Counted from the first letter of the stretch, positions 1 through 6,328 are shown. The stretch is 11,295 nt of DNA from Oscillospiraceae bacterium (GCA_028705905.1 JAQWCP010000025.1:1-11295), one strand, 5' to 3'. The notes: generated by a model not told the origin, from the letters alone. A program made the numbers and translations.

Positions 1-18
1 AAAGCAAAATCAGCTTTT

Positions 19-318
19 TCATTTTTCCACATCTCCCATCGTACAATAATGTTTTTTGAGGACATAAATGATTTCCTCCACCCGGTGGTCTGCCATGGAA
101 TAGATCATGTTTTGCCCAGACTTTTGAAACTCCAAAATACCATGCGCTTTGAGCAGGGCCAAATGCTGCGACAATGCCGATTGTGTGATGTTTGGAACAA
201 ATTTTGCAATTTCGCTCACCGTCAGCGGGGTTTGCATCAATGCACACAAAATCAAAAGTCGGTTTTCGTTGGCAAGTACTTTTAACAACTCGGCGATTTT
301 TTGTGCCCTTTCTTCCAT
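19..318 (-). CDS. ArsR-family transcriptional repressor, probable sulfide/persulfide (YgaV/BigR/SqrR-type) sensor
   Basis: A 99-residue winged-helix protein, the usual ArsR/SmtB length. The helix-turn-helix is at about residues 32-62 (LTVSEIAKF...SALSQHLALLKAHGIL). The alpha-3 ELCVCDL arsenic motif is absent. Instead there are two cysteines, C25 in 'RLLILC' (alpha-2) and C92 in 'LKKHYC' (alpha-5). Established knowledge: YgaV, BigR and SqrR carry an alpha-2/alpha-5 cysteine pair about 66 residues apart that forms a disulfide or polysulfide bridge and releases DNA. Here the separation is 67, and the recognition-helix turn looks one residue longer. It is the last gene of the operon, starting 37 nt inside the end of the NapH-like gene. 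It probably represses its own operon through the palindrome at 1112-1145. The ArsR assignment is firm; the ligand is inferred. Confidence 0.9.
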   Translation of the reverse strand: MEERAQKIAELLKVLANENRLLILCALMQTPLTVSEIAKFVPNITQSALSQHLALLKAHGILEFQKSGQNMIYSMADHRVEEIIYVLKKHYCTMGDVEK

Positions 319-893
319 GTTTTGGCTTCCTCTCTATTCTTTAGTGTGCAAATTCCTTGGGTCATTGTTCCCATGGGGCAGTATACGCACCATGAGCGGG
401 GCTTGAATGCGATCATTGTAACCAGCCCAAGCACGGTGGATGTCAGCATAACACTGTAAAATCCAAAGGCAAATTGCGCAACCCAGGGTGATACAAAAGC
501 AGTATTCGTCCATTGCCATGGCAACTTAAACATCCATAAAAGCGTAACCGCTTCCCGTAATGATGCGCCTGCAAAAACCAGATAGGTATTGTAAAGCATC
601 AACAGGAACATCGTCATAAAAAAGGTCAAAAAACCATATCGAAACCATTTTGACCGCAGAAATTTTGGCGGTGTTTTCTTCCGTGAAAGCCCAAGTTTGC
701 CGCCAAGCAGCTCAAACAGCTGCCCGCGCCCGCAGAATCGATTGCAATAGGCTTTGCTCCCTTTTACAACAGAAATCATAAGCGGCACAAGAAAGCAGAT
801 AAGGCCCAGCCATGCAAACAGGATGTTGAACAGGCCGAGGATCAGATAGATGGAGGAAAAGATCCAGAGATAATCATACCAATGCTTTTTCAT
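282..893 (-). CDS. NapH/NosR-like membrane-bound 4Fe-4S protein
   Basis: A 203-residue integral membrane protein. Hydrophobic segments lie near residues 8-43 (probably two helices), 84-110 and 133-161. The first loop has C50-x3-C54 (YCNRFCGRGQ). The C-terminal side has C169-x2-C172-P-x-G and C182 (CVYCPMG...GIC), the CxxCPxG signature of NapH/MauN/NosR-type quinol-linked electron-transfer proteins. The cysteine set is smaller than in full-length NapH, so cluster number is uncertain. Its start overlaps the ferredoxin stop as ATGA (890-893), implying translational coupling. Its 3' end runs 37 nt into the ArsR gene, which encodes the lysine-rich tail. Likely role: passing electrons between the membrane and the neighbouring ferredoxin. 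The partner is inferred from gene order. Confidence 0.8.
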   Translation of the reverse strand: MKKHWYDYLWIFSSIYLILGLFNILFAWLGLICFLVPLMISVVKGSKAYCNRFCGRGQLFELLGGKLGLSRKKTPPKFLRSKWFRYGFLTFFMTMFLLMLYNTYLVFAGASLREAVTLLWMFKLPWQWTNTAFVSPWVAQFAFGFYSVMLTSTVLGLVTMIAFKPRSWCVYCPMGTMTQGICTLKNREEAKTWKKGHKKSPSC

Positions 894-1099
894 ACTACCT
901 TTACCTCCTTTGCAACCATTTCAATGACCCCGGCGGGACAGACGGTGGAGCATTTTCCACAGCCGACGCATGTATCATAATCCACCGTGGCATACATTCC
1001 CTTGCGTATGGTCAGTGCGGCGCGGGGGCAATGTTTTGTGCAAACGCCGCAGGCAACGCAGTCTTTTCCGATGTATGCGATATTCTTTGAACAGGACAT
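890..1099 (-). CDS. 2x[4Fe-4S] ferredoxin
   Basis: A 69-residue bacterial-type ferredoxin with two complete cluster motifs: C14-x2-C17-x2-C20-x3-C24-P and C44-x2-C47-x2-C50-x3-C54-P. It is a soluble low-potential one-electron carrier. The reading frame extends upstream to 1162, but the start is placed at 1099 because AAGGAG lies 7 nt upstream, because the extension would be coded from the operator and promoter, and because the residue count then fits short clostridial ferredoxins. It is the first gene of the operon and shares an ATGA overlap with the next gene, so ferredoxin and membrane protein are probably made together as a redox pair. Confidence 0.9.
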   Translation of the reverse strand: MSCSKNIAYIGKDCVACGVCTKHCPRAALTIRKGMYATVDYDTCVGCGKCSTVCPAGVIEMVAKEVKVV

Positions 1100-1111
1100 A
1101 GCACAACTCCT

Positions 1112-1145
1112 TATAAGTATATTATATATTACTAATATACTTATA
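1112..1145. promoter_or_regulatory. Palindromic operator, probable ArsR binding site
   Basis: Perfect inverted repeat with 13-bp arms: TATAAGTATATTA (1112-1124) and TAATATACTTATA (1133-1145), separated by 8 nt. It covers the -10 element and the expected transcription start of the operon. ArsR-family dimers bind AT-rich imperfect dyads in this position, so autoregulation by the operon's own ArsR protein is the simplest reading. Binding itself is inferred. Confidence 0.7.
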
Positions 1146-1162
1146 TTCAAGATGCTTGTCAA
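1134..1162 (-). promoter_or_regulatory. Sigma-A promoter of the ferredoxin/NapH-like/ArsR operon
   Basis: On the minus strand a perfect -35 TTGACA (1157-1162) is followed by exactly 17 nt and -10 TATATT (1134-1139). The start codon at 1099 lies about 35 nt beyond the -10 box, leaving a short leader. The -10 box is inside the right arm of the palindrome at 1112-1145, so a bound dimer would block polymerase. A weaker opposing match, TTGTCA at 1156-1161 with ATAATG at 1179-1184, points along the plus strand and shares the same -35 bases. Confidence 0.75.
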
Positions 1163-1289
1163 GTGTTTCAGTAAAAAAATAATGGGAGATTTATATCAAG
1201 GAAGAAGTGGGTGTAATCATCGCCAAAACACAGGAGGCCAGAAATGTCAGCAAAGCCGGTCGACAAGGCCACCAAGAGTGGACAGAGAA

Positions 1290-1320
1290 GGCCCCTGAAA
1301 ATGCAGCATTTTCAGGGGCC
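1290..1320 (-). terminator. Terminator-like hairpin next to the tRNA remnant
   Basis: Perfect inverted repeat GGCCCCTGAAAATGC (1290-1304) / GCATTTTCAGGGGCC (1306-1320). Read on the minus strand it lies after the capping-subunit gene and the tRNA remnant and is followed by TTCTCT, a poor U-tract. It shares the core TGAAAA-YGC-N-GCR-TTTTCA with the terminator of tRNA-Ser at 6294-6328. It probably ended the decayed tRNA transcript and may now end the YIEGIA operon. The remaining 1163-1289 stretch holds only a weak small open frame (see findings). Confidence 0.55.
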
Positions 1321-1323
1321 CTT

Positions 1324-1377
1324 TGGCAGAGCGGGTGGATTTCGGCCTCTGAGCAGATTGCGCTACCCGACTGTTTA
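1324..1377 (-). pseudogene. Degenerate tRNA gene remnant
   Basis: On the minus strand this stretch ends in CCCGCTCTGCCA, a tRNA acceptor arm with CCA. It contains CAGTCGGGTAGCGC (1361-1374), which reads like a D-loop and 3' D-stem. Between them the anticodon and T arms are shortened and damaged: the TTCGAAT T-loop is reduced to CCGAAAT. The plus-strand run TGGCAGAGCGGGTGG differs at one base from the 3' end of tRNA-Ser at 6329. No intact cloverleaf can be drawn. By chance TGGCAGA (1324-1330) and TCTGCCA (1392-1398) are also complementary, so an unrelated structured RNA is an alternative. Confidence 0.45.
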
Positions 1378-1406
1378 AGTCGTTTGTTTGTTCTGCCAGC
1401 TGATTT

Positions 1407-1589
1407 CTACCCATTTCTTCGAACAATTATATGGTCACCGTTTTTGATTTGGATCACGCTTGCCTCAAGTGTCTCAGCCAACATTTCAAGAAGAGTTTGA
1501 CGTTCTGCATCATTTGGCATATTTAATGCCAGCGGATGCCCTGTGATGACCCGATTAGGGCAATCTGTAATATATAAAATAATTTCCAT
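1407..1589 (-). CDS. Small protein, probable capping subunit partner of the YIEGIA protein
   Basis: A 60-residue acidic soluble protein with no signal peptide or membrane segment. It starts 4 nt after the YIEGIA stop codon, and its ribosome site GGGAGG overlaps that stop, so the two are co-translated. In Firmicute genomes a roughly 60-residue protein of this kind next to YIEGIA genes is annotated 'capping complex subunit for YIEGIA'; I assign it by size, position and general character, not by alignment. Its biochemical role is unknown to me. The predicted fold alternates strand (EIILYITD), helix (DAERQTLLEMLAETLE) and strand (ASVIQIKNGDHIIVRR). Confidence 0.7.
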   Translation of the reverse strand: MEIILYITDCPNRVITGHPLALNMPNDAERQTLLEMLAETLEASVIQIKNGDHIIVRRNG

Positions 1590-1593
1590 CGTC

Positions 1594-2487
1594 TTACCTC
1601 CCGGGCGACCGCTTGCGAACGCTTTCCAAAATAGGTGTGTTGCGCACTGCAGTTATTATTTTTTCTTTGTCATTTATAATAGGGACAAAAGCGATCACAA
1701 TTCTTCCATCTGGAAAACTGCGTTTTGTAAACCACAGCTCTTTGGTTCCAAACGAACGAGCGGCATCATGTAAGATAGCGGCACGTTGCCCGTCATTTTC
1801 AAGGGTGAGCCGCTGATTTTCAGACTTTGGCGTTGCAACCAAGGCAACACCTTGCTCCATAAAGAGTTGTTGCCTTTTTTTCAGGCCAAGCATGCAGGTA
1901 ACCCAGATGCCGTCCACATACAATTCAGAGTCCCTCACATCAATATTCCCATAATGAAGTGTGCAGATATCCCCAATGCACTTGCCTTTTGTAAAATGAA
2001 TCATACACCAAATGAGGGCCGACCCGGCTATCAACGCAGCGGCCGCGTTGATCCATATGGATTCGCTCATGATGAGATAAAGCACCAAAACGGTACCCAA
2101 GGACGTCAGCAGGCAAATATAGTTTCTGGCCTCAAATGTTTTGGAAATGCCATCGATGTAGGCACTGCCTCTGGGTGCAAAGCCAACCGGATCGATATTC
2201 TCAAGGCTTTCTTGAATCTGTTTTCGAATATCACGAAAGTGTTGAACGGCTAACATTAAAAAAGTAACCGCGGCAAAATCGTTGGACAACAAAGCCGGAA
2301 TTGCAACAGAACCAAGGCTTGCTGCAAAAAATCCGGTCACAAGGTTAATAAAATAGCCAATTGGATAGCTGGGAACCTGCCTGGAGTCAATTCGTATCGT
2401 TACAAAACGAGCGACCGTACCCATCAGAATGCCCAGCAGTGTACGTATCAGTGTGATGGTTGGGATAACCGTAGATATGACCTCCAT
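1594..2487 (-). CDS. YIEGIA-family integral membrane protein
   Basis: A 297-residue protein, typical for the family. The N-terminal half has hydrophobic segments near residues 8-30, 43-66, 72-84, 122-139 and 145-163. The motif YIDGIS at residues 110-115 (SAYIDGISKTFEARNYI) is a conservative variant of the YIEGIA signature. The C-terminal third (about 170-297) is soluble and mixed alpha/beta. The start at 2487 has AGGGGGAG just upstream. It heads a two-gene unit with the small capping-type protein. The family is largely restricted to endospore-forming Firmicutes, so a sporulation or envelope role is plausible but not shown here. No clear sigma-A promoter is seen; TATACT on the minus strand (2554-2559) lacks a convincing -35 partner. 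Confidence 0.75.
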   Translation of the reverse strand: MEVISTVIPTITLIRTLLGILMGTVARFVTIRIDSRQVPSYPIGYFINLVTGFFAASLGSVAIPALLSNDFAAVTFLMLAVQHFRDIRKQIQESLENIDPVGFAPRGSAYIDGISKTFEARNYICLLTSLGTVLVLYLIMSESIWINAAAALIAGSALIWCMIHFTKGKCIGDICTLHYGNIDVRDSELYVDGIWVTCMLGLKKRQQLFMEQGVALVATPKSENQRLTLENDGQRAAILHDAARSFGTKELWFTKRSFPDGRIVIAFVPIINDKEKIITAVRNTPILESVRKRSPGR

Positions 2488-2633
2488 CGCTTCTCCCCCT
2501 GAATATATTAAATACCCGCAAGGTGGCTGAGATTTGGCATAGTTGCAGGCAACAGTATACTATTTCCTCTTTTCATTGCCTTTATCCCAACTGAAGAAAG
2601 CATAAATCATATTGAAATTGATATTGCATTTCA

Positions 2634-2661
2634 CGGCCATGTGTTTCGACAGACATGGCCG
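2634..2661. repeat. 9-bp inverted repeat in the YIEGIA/SDR divergent intergenic region
   Basis: CGGCCATGT (2634-2642) and ACATGGCCG (2653-2661) form a perfect dyad with a 10-nt spacer. It lies between the divergently transcribed YIEGIA and SDR genes, and no T-run follows on either strand, so it is not an intrinsic terminator. An operator or RNA hairpin is possible. The rest of 2488-2820 holds a short hairpin (ATCTCA/TGAGAT, 2718-2735), a 9-bp direct repeat ATCTTGGTG (2696 and 2723), and no convincing sigma-A promoter or gene. Confidence 0.5.
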
Positions 2662-2820
2662 GTTCTGAATGTGACAACGCCTTGATAATGGCTAAATCTT
2701 GGTGCCTCGTTCTAATAATCTCATCTTGGTGAGATATATTATTCACAGGAAGAGGACAAAATAAAGCCGGAACAAGAATGCATAAAGATAATATGAAAGT
2801 CTTGGAAAGGAGCAAAATCT

Positions 2821-3681
2821 ATGCAACCTCAGCCACAAAATACGTTTCCTCCCCAGCATCAAAACCGCCAGCCCGGTAGGGAGGCGGAAATGAATCCCCT
2901 TCCCCAATATGATAATCCGGCGTACAAGGCATCGGGCAGGCTGTCCGGGAAGAAAGCCATTATCACAGGTGGAGACAGCGGAATCGGTCGTGCTGTTGCG
3001 GTGGCCTATGCCAAGGAAGGGGCCGACGTTGCCATCATCCATCTTTGCGAAAACAGTGATGCCCAGGAGCCCGTCCAGGCAGTTGAGGGTCTTGGAGGAA
3101 AGTGCATTGCGATTCAATCTGATCTTCGCATGGAAGAAAACGCCGCGCAAGCAGTGGAGCAAGCCGTTACACAGCTTGGTGGGCTTGATATTCTAATCAA
3201 TAATGCAGGTGTACAGCACCCGCAAAACAGCATATCGGATATCACAAAAGAACAACTGCTGACCACATTTGAAAGCAACTTTTTCTCTTGCTTTTATATG
3301 ACAAAGGCGGCTTTGCAGCACTTAACCGCCGGTTGCACCATCATCAACACCGCTTCCATTACCGCTTTTGAAGGGAAGCCCACATTGATTGATTACTCTG
3401 CCACAAAAGGCGCAATCGTCTCTTTCACACGTTCCATGGCGCTTTCTCTCATGGAAATGGGAATTCGCGTCAATGCCGTTTCACCCGGCCCGGTTTGGAC
3501 GCCGCTCATTGTCTCCAGCTTCTCTCCAGAAGAGGTGCAGACCTTTGGCTCTACCAGTCCCATGCAAAGGGCGGCGCAGCCCTACGAATTGGCACCTATT
3601 TATATCTTTTTGGCTTGTGAAGATTCGTCGAATATATCCGGACAGGTTTTTCATGTGAATAGCGGAACCATTATTAACTAG
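2821..3681 (+). CDS. SDR-family NAD(P)-dependent oxidoreductase (YghA/YdaD type)
   Basis: A 286-residue classical short-chain dehydrogenase with a Rossmann fold. The cofactor motif TGGDSGIG is at 49-56, NNAG at 127-130, and the catalytic tetrad is N153, S179, Y192 and K196 (YSATK). PGPVWTPL follows the active site. The proline/glutamine-rich extension of about 40 residues before the core (ending LPQYDNPAYKASGRLSGKKAIITGG) is characteristic of the YghA/YdaD/YhxC group, many of whose Bacillus members are general-stress proteins. AAAGGAG lies 8 nt before the ATG. Substrate is unknown; an aldehyde or alcohol is the usual guess. It stands alone: the upstream gene is divergent and a long hairpin follows. 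All active-site residues are present. Confidence 0.9.
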   Translation: MQPQPQNTFPPQHQNRQPGREAEMNPLPQYDNPAYKASGRLSGKKAIITGGDSGIGRAVAVAYAKEGADVAIIHLCENSDAQEPVQAVEGLGGKCIAIQSDLRMEENAAQAVEQAVTQLGGLDILINNAGVQHPQNSISDITKEQLLTTFESNFFSCFYMTKAALQHLTAGCTIINTASITAFEGKPTLIDYSATKGAIVSFTRSMALSLMEMGIRVNAVSPGPVWTPLIVSSFSPEEVQTFGSTSPMQRAAQPYELAPIYIFLACEDSSNISGQVFHVNSGTIIN

Positions 3682-3693
3682 CCAGAGACAAGA

Positions 3694-3803
3694 CGTATCC
3701 GTTGTAAAAAAGATTTCCTGCATGAAATGGTATAAAGATAGGAGACACGGAAATCCGTGTCTCCTATCTTTATACCATTTCACATTTTTGATGGGCGGAT
3801 ACG
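3694..3803. repeat. 29-bp perfect hairpin nested in an 8-bp inverted repeat
   Basis: Positions 3723-3751 and 3754-3782 are exact reverse complements (29 bp) separated by only AA; key landmarks are GAAATGG at the left base and GGAGACACGGA before the tip. A second inverted repeat, CGTATCCG (3694-3701) and CGGATACG (3796-3803), encloses it. The hairpin starts 41 nt after the SDR stop codon and is followed by ATTTTTG, so it could end transcription of that gene. It is far longer than a normal terminator stem, and a MITE-like mobile hairpin or recombination/replication relic is an alternative. The inverted repeats are seen directly; function is inferred. Confidence 0.85.
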
Positions 3804-3830
3804 GAAAATACTATAAATGGATTGTTCGCA

Positions 3831-3859
3831 TTGAATATGCTAACAATTTCTGGTAAAAT
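3831..3859 (+). promoter_or_regulatory. Probable sigma-A promoter of the KAP NTPase gene
   Basis: TTGAAT (3831-3836), 17-nt spacer, TAAAAT (3854-3859). The coding start at 4052 implies an untranslated leader of roughly 185 nt. That leader can form a stem AACGG/CCGTT (3865-3869 with 3894-3898) enclosing GGCC/GGCC, and contains the 14-bp palindrome CAAAAGCGCTTTTG (3951-3964). These could bind a regulator or fold in RNA; I do not recognise a riboswitch class. Confidence 0.5.
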
Positions 3860-4051
3860 TAATTAACGGTAGGCCTTGTCTCCGCACGGCCAGCCGTTCA
3901 AATTTCCTGTGGGCTGTTTTGCTTGTTAGCAATAATGGATAGTCCACAGACAAAAGCGCTTTTGCCAAAAGTTTGCTGAGCGAAATTTTGATTGCATAAA
4001 AAAGCAAGTTCATTCAAAATGGCTTGAAACGAAGTAATGATGGAGGATAAT

Positions 4052-6250
4052 ATGTTTTATTCAGATAAGCCTATCATGTCGAATGTTGACGATCAGCTTA
4101 GCAGAGGCGGTTTTGCAAAGCTGTTGGCGCAAGCGCTCATAAATTTGAATAGTGCAGATACTTTCTCTGTTGGCCTTTATGGGAAATGGGGAAGTGGAAA
4201 GACGTCTCTTATTAATATGATGCTAAACGAAATTGAGGAACAACAGAGAAGTATCTGCGAGGAAAACAGATTCATTGTTGTTCATTTTGATCCTTGGAAT
4301 TTTTCTGAGGCTAATCAACTTTTGTCGCAATTTTTTATTCGGCTATCCAATGAGTTTCGTAGCAAGGGAGACAAAAATTTATCAAAAATCGGAGAGGCAC
4401 TTGAAACGTACTCAGATGCATTCGATCTTGCTGAGGGTATCCCAGTTGTTGGAGGAATATTAGCCCTTCTTGGGAAAAAAGGCGCAACTGCGCTTGGAAA
4501 GAAAATGAAGAAGGGTTCCGATGAGAAAGATATTTTAAAACAGAAAGAGTATGTGATAAGCCTTCTCAAGAAGCAAGTAAGGAAAATACTAGTTGTTATA
4601 GATGATATTGATCGCTTAAACAATGAGCAAATTCGGCAAGTGTTTCAGCTGATTACATCTGTCGCAAAATTTCCAAACACGATATATCTTTTGGCTTTTG
4701 ATAAGGAAATTGTAGTAAAAGCGTTGAAAAAAGTTCAGGAAGGAAACGGCGAAGATTACCTCGAGAAGATAATTCAAATGCCTATTCAGATTCCTGACAT
4801 TCAGAGGGAAAAGCTCAGGGAAGTATTATTCGACCAACTGAATCTAATCATCTCCGAATATAAAGATATAAGTTTTCAACAGGCGCATTGGCAACGATTA
4901 TTTGAACCATGCGTTGATCCATTTATAAAAAATATTAGAGATATAAACCGTCTCTGCAACTCAGTACAATTCAAGCTAACAACTATATCTTCAGAGGTTG
5001 ATTTTGCAGATATGGTTGCTATATCGGCATTAGAAGTTTCCCTCCCACAAATATATGAGTGGATCAAAAATAATAAGTCCATTTTAACAGGAGAACTTGA
5101 TCTATCAACTATTGGGAGAAGTAAATCGCAAAAGGAATGGTATGAGTTGTATGATTCCCAAATTCAATCGCTGTTACATAGTAAAAATGAAGGAAGAGAT
5201 GAACATGATGCTGAAATAGCCATTACATTTCTTTCACGGCTATTTCCTCACTTTGGACAAAAAGTCGGTAAGATTTATGAAGTGTATGACTTAAATACAT
5301 TTAGAAAGAATAACCAAATTGCTCATTCCGAAAAGTTTGATAGATATTTCAATCTCGACTTAGATAATATCGGACTAAAGAAATCAGAAATCATAAAAGC
5401 GCTCTACTCTTTGAGTTGCGAGGATTTTAGAACGTTTCTGTTGGATCGTGATGAGAAGGGTACAAGCTACGAGTTTCTTGAAGAAGTACAAGCAATGATC
5501 CCTGAGATTTCACCGGACAGGGCGAAAGTTATGATAAATGCGTTACTTGATACCTCTGCGGAACTTGATGTTGTTTCTAACAAAAATATTTTGTCGATGC
5601 GTGCAAGCTCCTATGCAGACTATATGATAATTGACTTGATAGACGTTGTCGCTCCAACGGAAAGACTTTTCTTCCTTTCTGATATCATACATAATACTAA
5701 TTTTTCCTCTTTGCAATCCATGGCAAACGTTATCAATATGCTTGAGTTGGGATATGGAAGATTAGCGGCTAAAGGAGAAGAAAAAGGCTATAAAAAAGTG
5801 CTTTCTTTAGAAGAACTCATTCAACTGGAAGGCGCATTCACTCAAAAAGTAAAAGATATGTTAAACGAATATAATCTATTTGATTTCGGTGACTGGAGAA
5901 TGATTTGCTATCTGTTGGAGCGCTTTGATTCTGACTATGCGAAAAAGTATCTTACAGATGTACTTAATGATGACAAGAACATTGTGAAATATCTGGATAG
6001 GTCTGTAAGCGTTTGTACTGGCAGCGGTACGAAATACGAAGTCAAAGAAGAATACAAAAAATACTTGACGGGAGATCGAGTTCTCCAAGCGATTGAATCT
6101 TTAAAACGGTCTGGTGACCTATTTTTAATGCCAGAGCAAATACAGAATAAATGCGGAGCGTTCTTCCTGAACATGTCTGGAAAACTGAACTATCATGGAA
6201 ATATCGCTCAATTTGATGTTGATAAATTACTTAGCACTTGGAAAGGGTAA
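4052..6250 (+). CDS. KAP-family P-loop NTPase, candidate anti-phage or stress ATPase
   Basis: About 732 residues. The frame opens at 4037 (ATGATG), but GGAGG at 4042-4046 sits 5 nt before the ATG at 4052, so I start there. Numbering from the 4037 ATG: Walker A GKWGSGKTS at 49-57, Walker B ILVVIDDIDR at 184-193, and an insertion between them with a glycine-rich hydrophobic stretch (EGIPVVGGILALLG, about 133-146). This order is typical of KAP NTPases (Kidins220/ARMS and PifA superfamily). The C-terminal half (about 350-737) has no motif I recognise. Bacterial KAP proteins include PifA of plasmid F, which excludes phage T7, so defence is a reasonable hypothesis. The gene is visibly more AT-rich than its neighbours, stands alone, and ends 79 nt from the 3' end of a tRNA, all consistent with horizontal acquisition. 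Confidence 0.85.
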   Translation: MFYSDKPIMSNVDDQLSRGGFAKLLAQALINLNSADTFSVGLYGKWGSGKTSLINMMLNEIEEQQRSICEENRFIVVHFDPWNFSEANQLLSQFFIRLSNEFRSKGDKNLSKIGEALETYSDAFDLAEGIPVVGGILALLGKKGATALGKKMKKGSDEKDILKQKEYVISLLKKQVRKILVVIDDIDRLNNEQIRQVFQLITSVAKFPNTIYLLAFDKEIVVKALKKVQEGNGEDYLEKIIQMPIQIPDIQREKLREVLFDQLNLIISEYKDISFQQAHWQRLFEPCVDPFIKNIRDINRLCNSVQFKLTTISSEVDFADMVAISALEVSLPQIYEWIKNNKSILTGELDLSTIGRSKSQKEWYELYDSQIQSLLHSKNEGRDEHDAEIAITFLSRLFPHFGQKVGKIYEVYDLNTFRKNNQIAHSEKFDRYFNLDLDNIGLKKSEIIKALYSLSCEDFRTFLLDRDEKGTSYEFLEEVQAMIPEISPDRAKVMINALLDTSAELDVVSNKNILSMRASSYADYMIIDLIDVVAPTERLFFLSDIIHNTNFSSLQSMANVINMLELGYGRLAAKGEEKGYKKVLSLEELIQLEGAFTQKVKDMLNEYNLFDFGDWRMICYLLERFDSDYAKKYLTDVLNDDKNIVKYLDRSVSVCTGSGTKYEVKEEYKKYLTGDRVLQAIESLKRSGDLFLMPEQIQNKCGAFFLNMSGKLNYHGNIAQFDVDKLLSTWKG

Positions 6251-6293
6251 AACGGGAGTAAGTCATTGAACGTGGTTCCTTTTGTGGCAAAAG

Positions 6294-6328
6294 AAAATCC
6301 TTGAAAACGCTGCGTTTTCAAGGATTTT
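6294..6328. terminator. Bidirectional terminator between the KAP gene and tRNA-Ser
   Basis: AAAATCCTTGAAAACGC (6294-6310) is perfectly complementary to GCGTTTTCAAGGATTTT (6312-6328). On the plus strand the stem ends in TTTTT and closes the KAP gene. On the minus strand it begins at the CCA end of tRNA-Ser and is followed by TTTTCTTTT. The shared A/T flanks make one hairpin serve both convergent transcripts. Confidence 0.85.

Noticed and set aside
2582..2815. 77-codon minus-strand frame with a signal-peptide-like start
   Set aside because: It starts at TTG inside the SDR ribosome-site region, has no Shine-Dalgarno sequence, and its body runs through the inverted repeats of the intergenic region.
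3723..3782. CRISPR repeat or toxin-antitoxin RNA
   Set aside because: Only one copy is present, with no spacers and no cas genes; the structure is a single perfect hairpin.
3481..3783. 100-codon minus-strand frame overlapping the SDR end and the long hairpin
   Set aside because: Its start is the palindrome itself and the remainder is antisense to the conserved SDR C-terminus.
4315..4623. Antisense frame inside the KAP gene
   Set aside because: It is a shadow of a long well-supported gene, with no start signals of its own.
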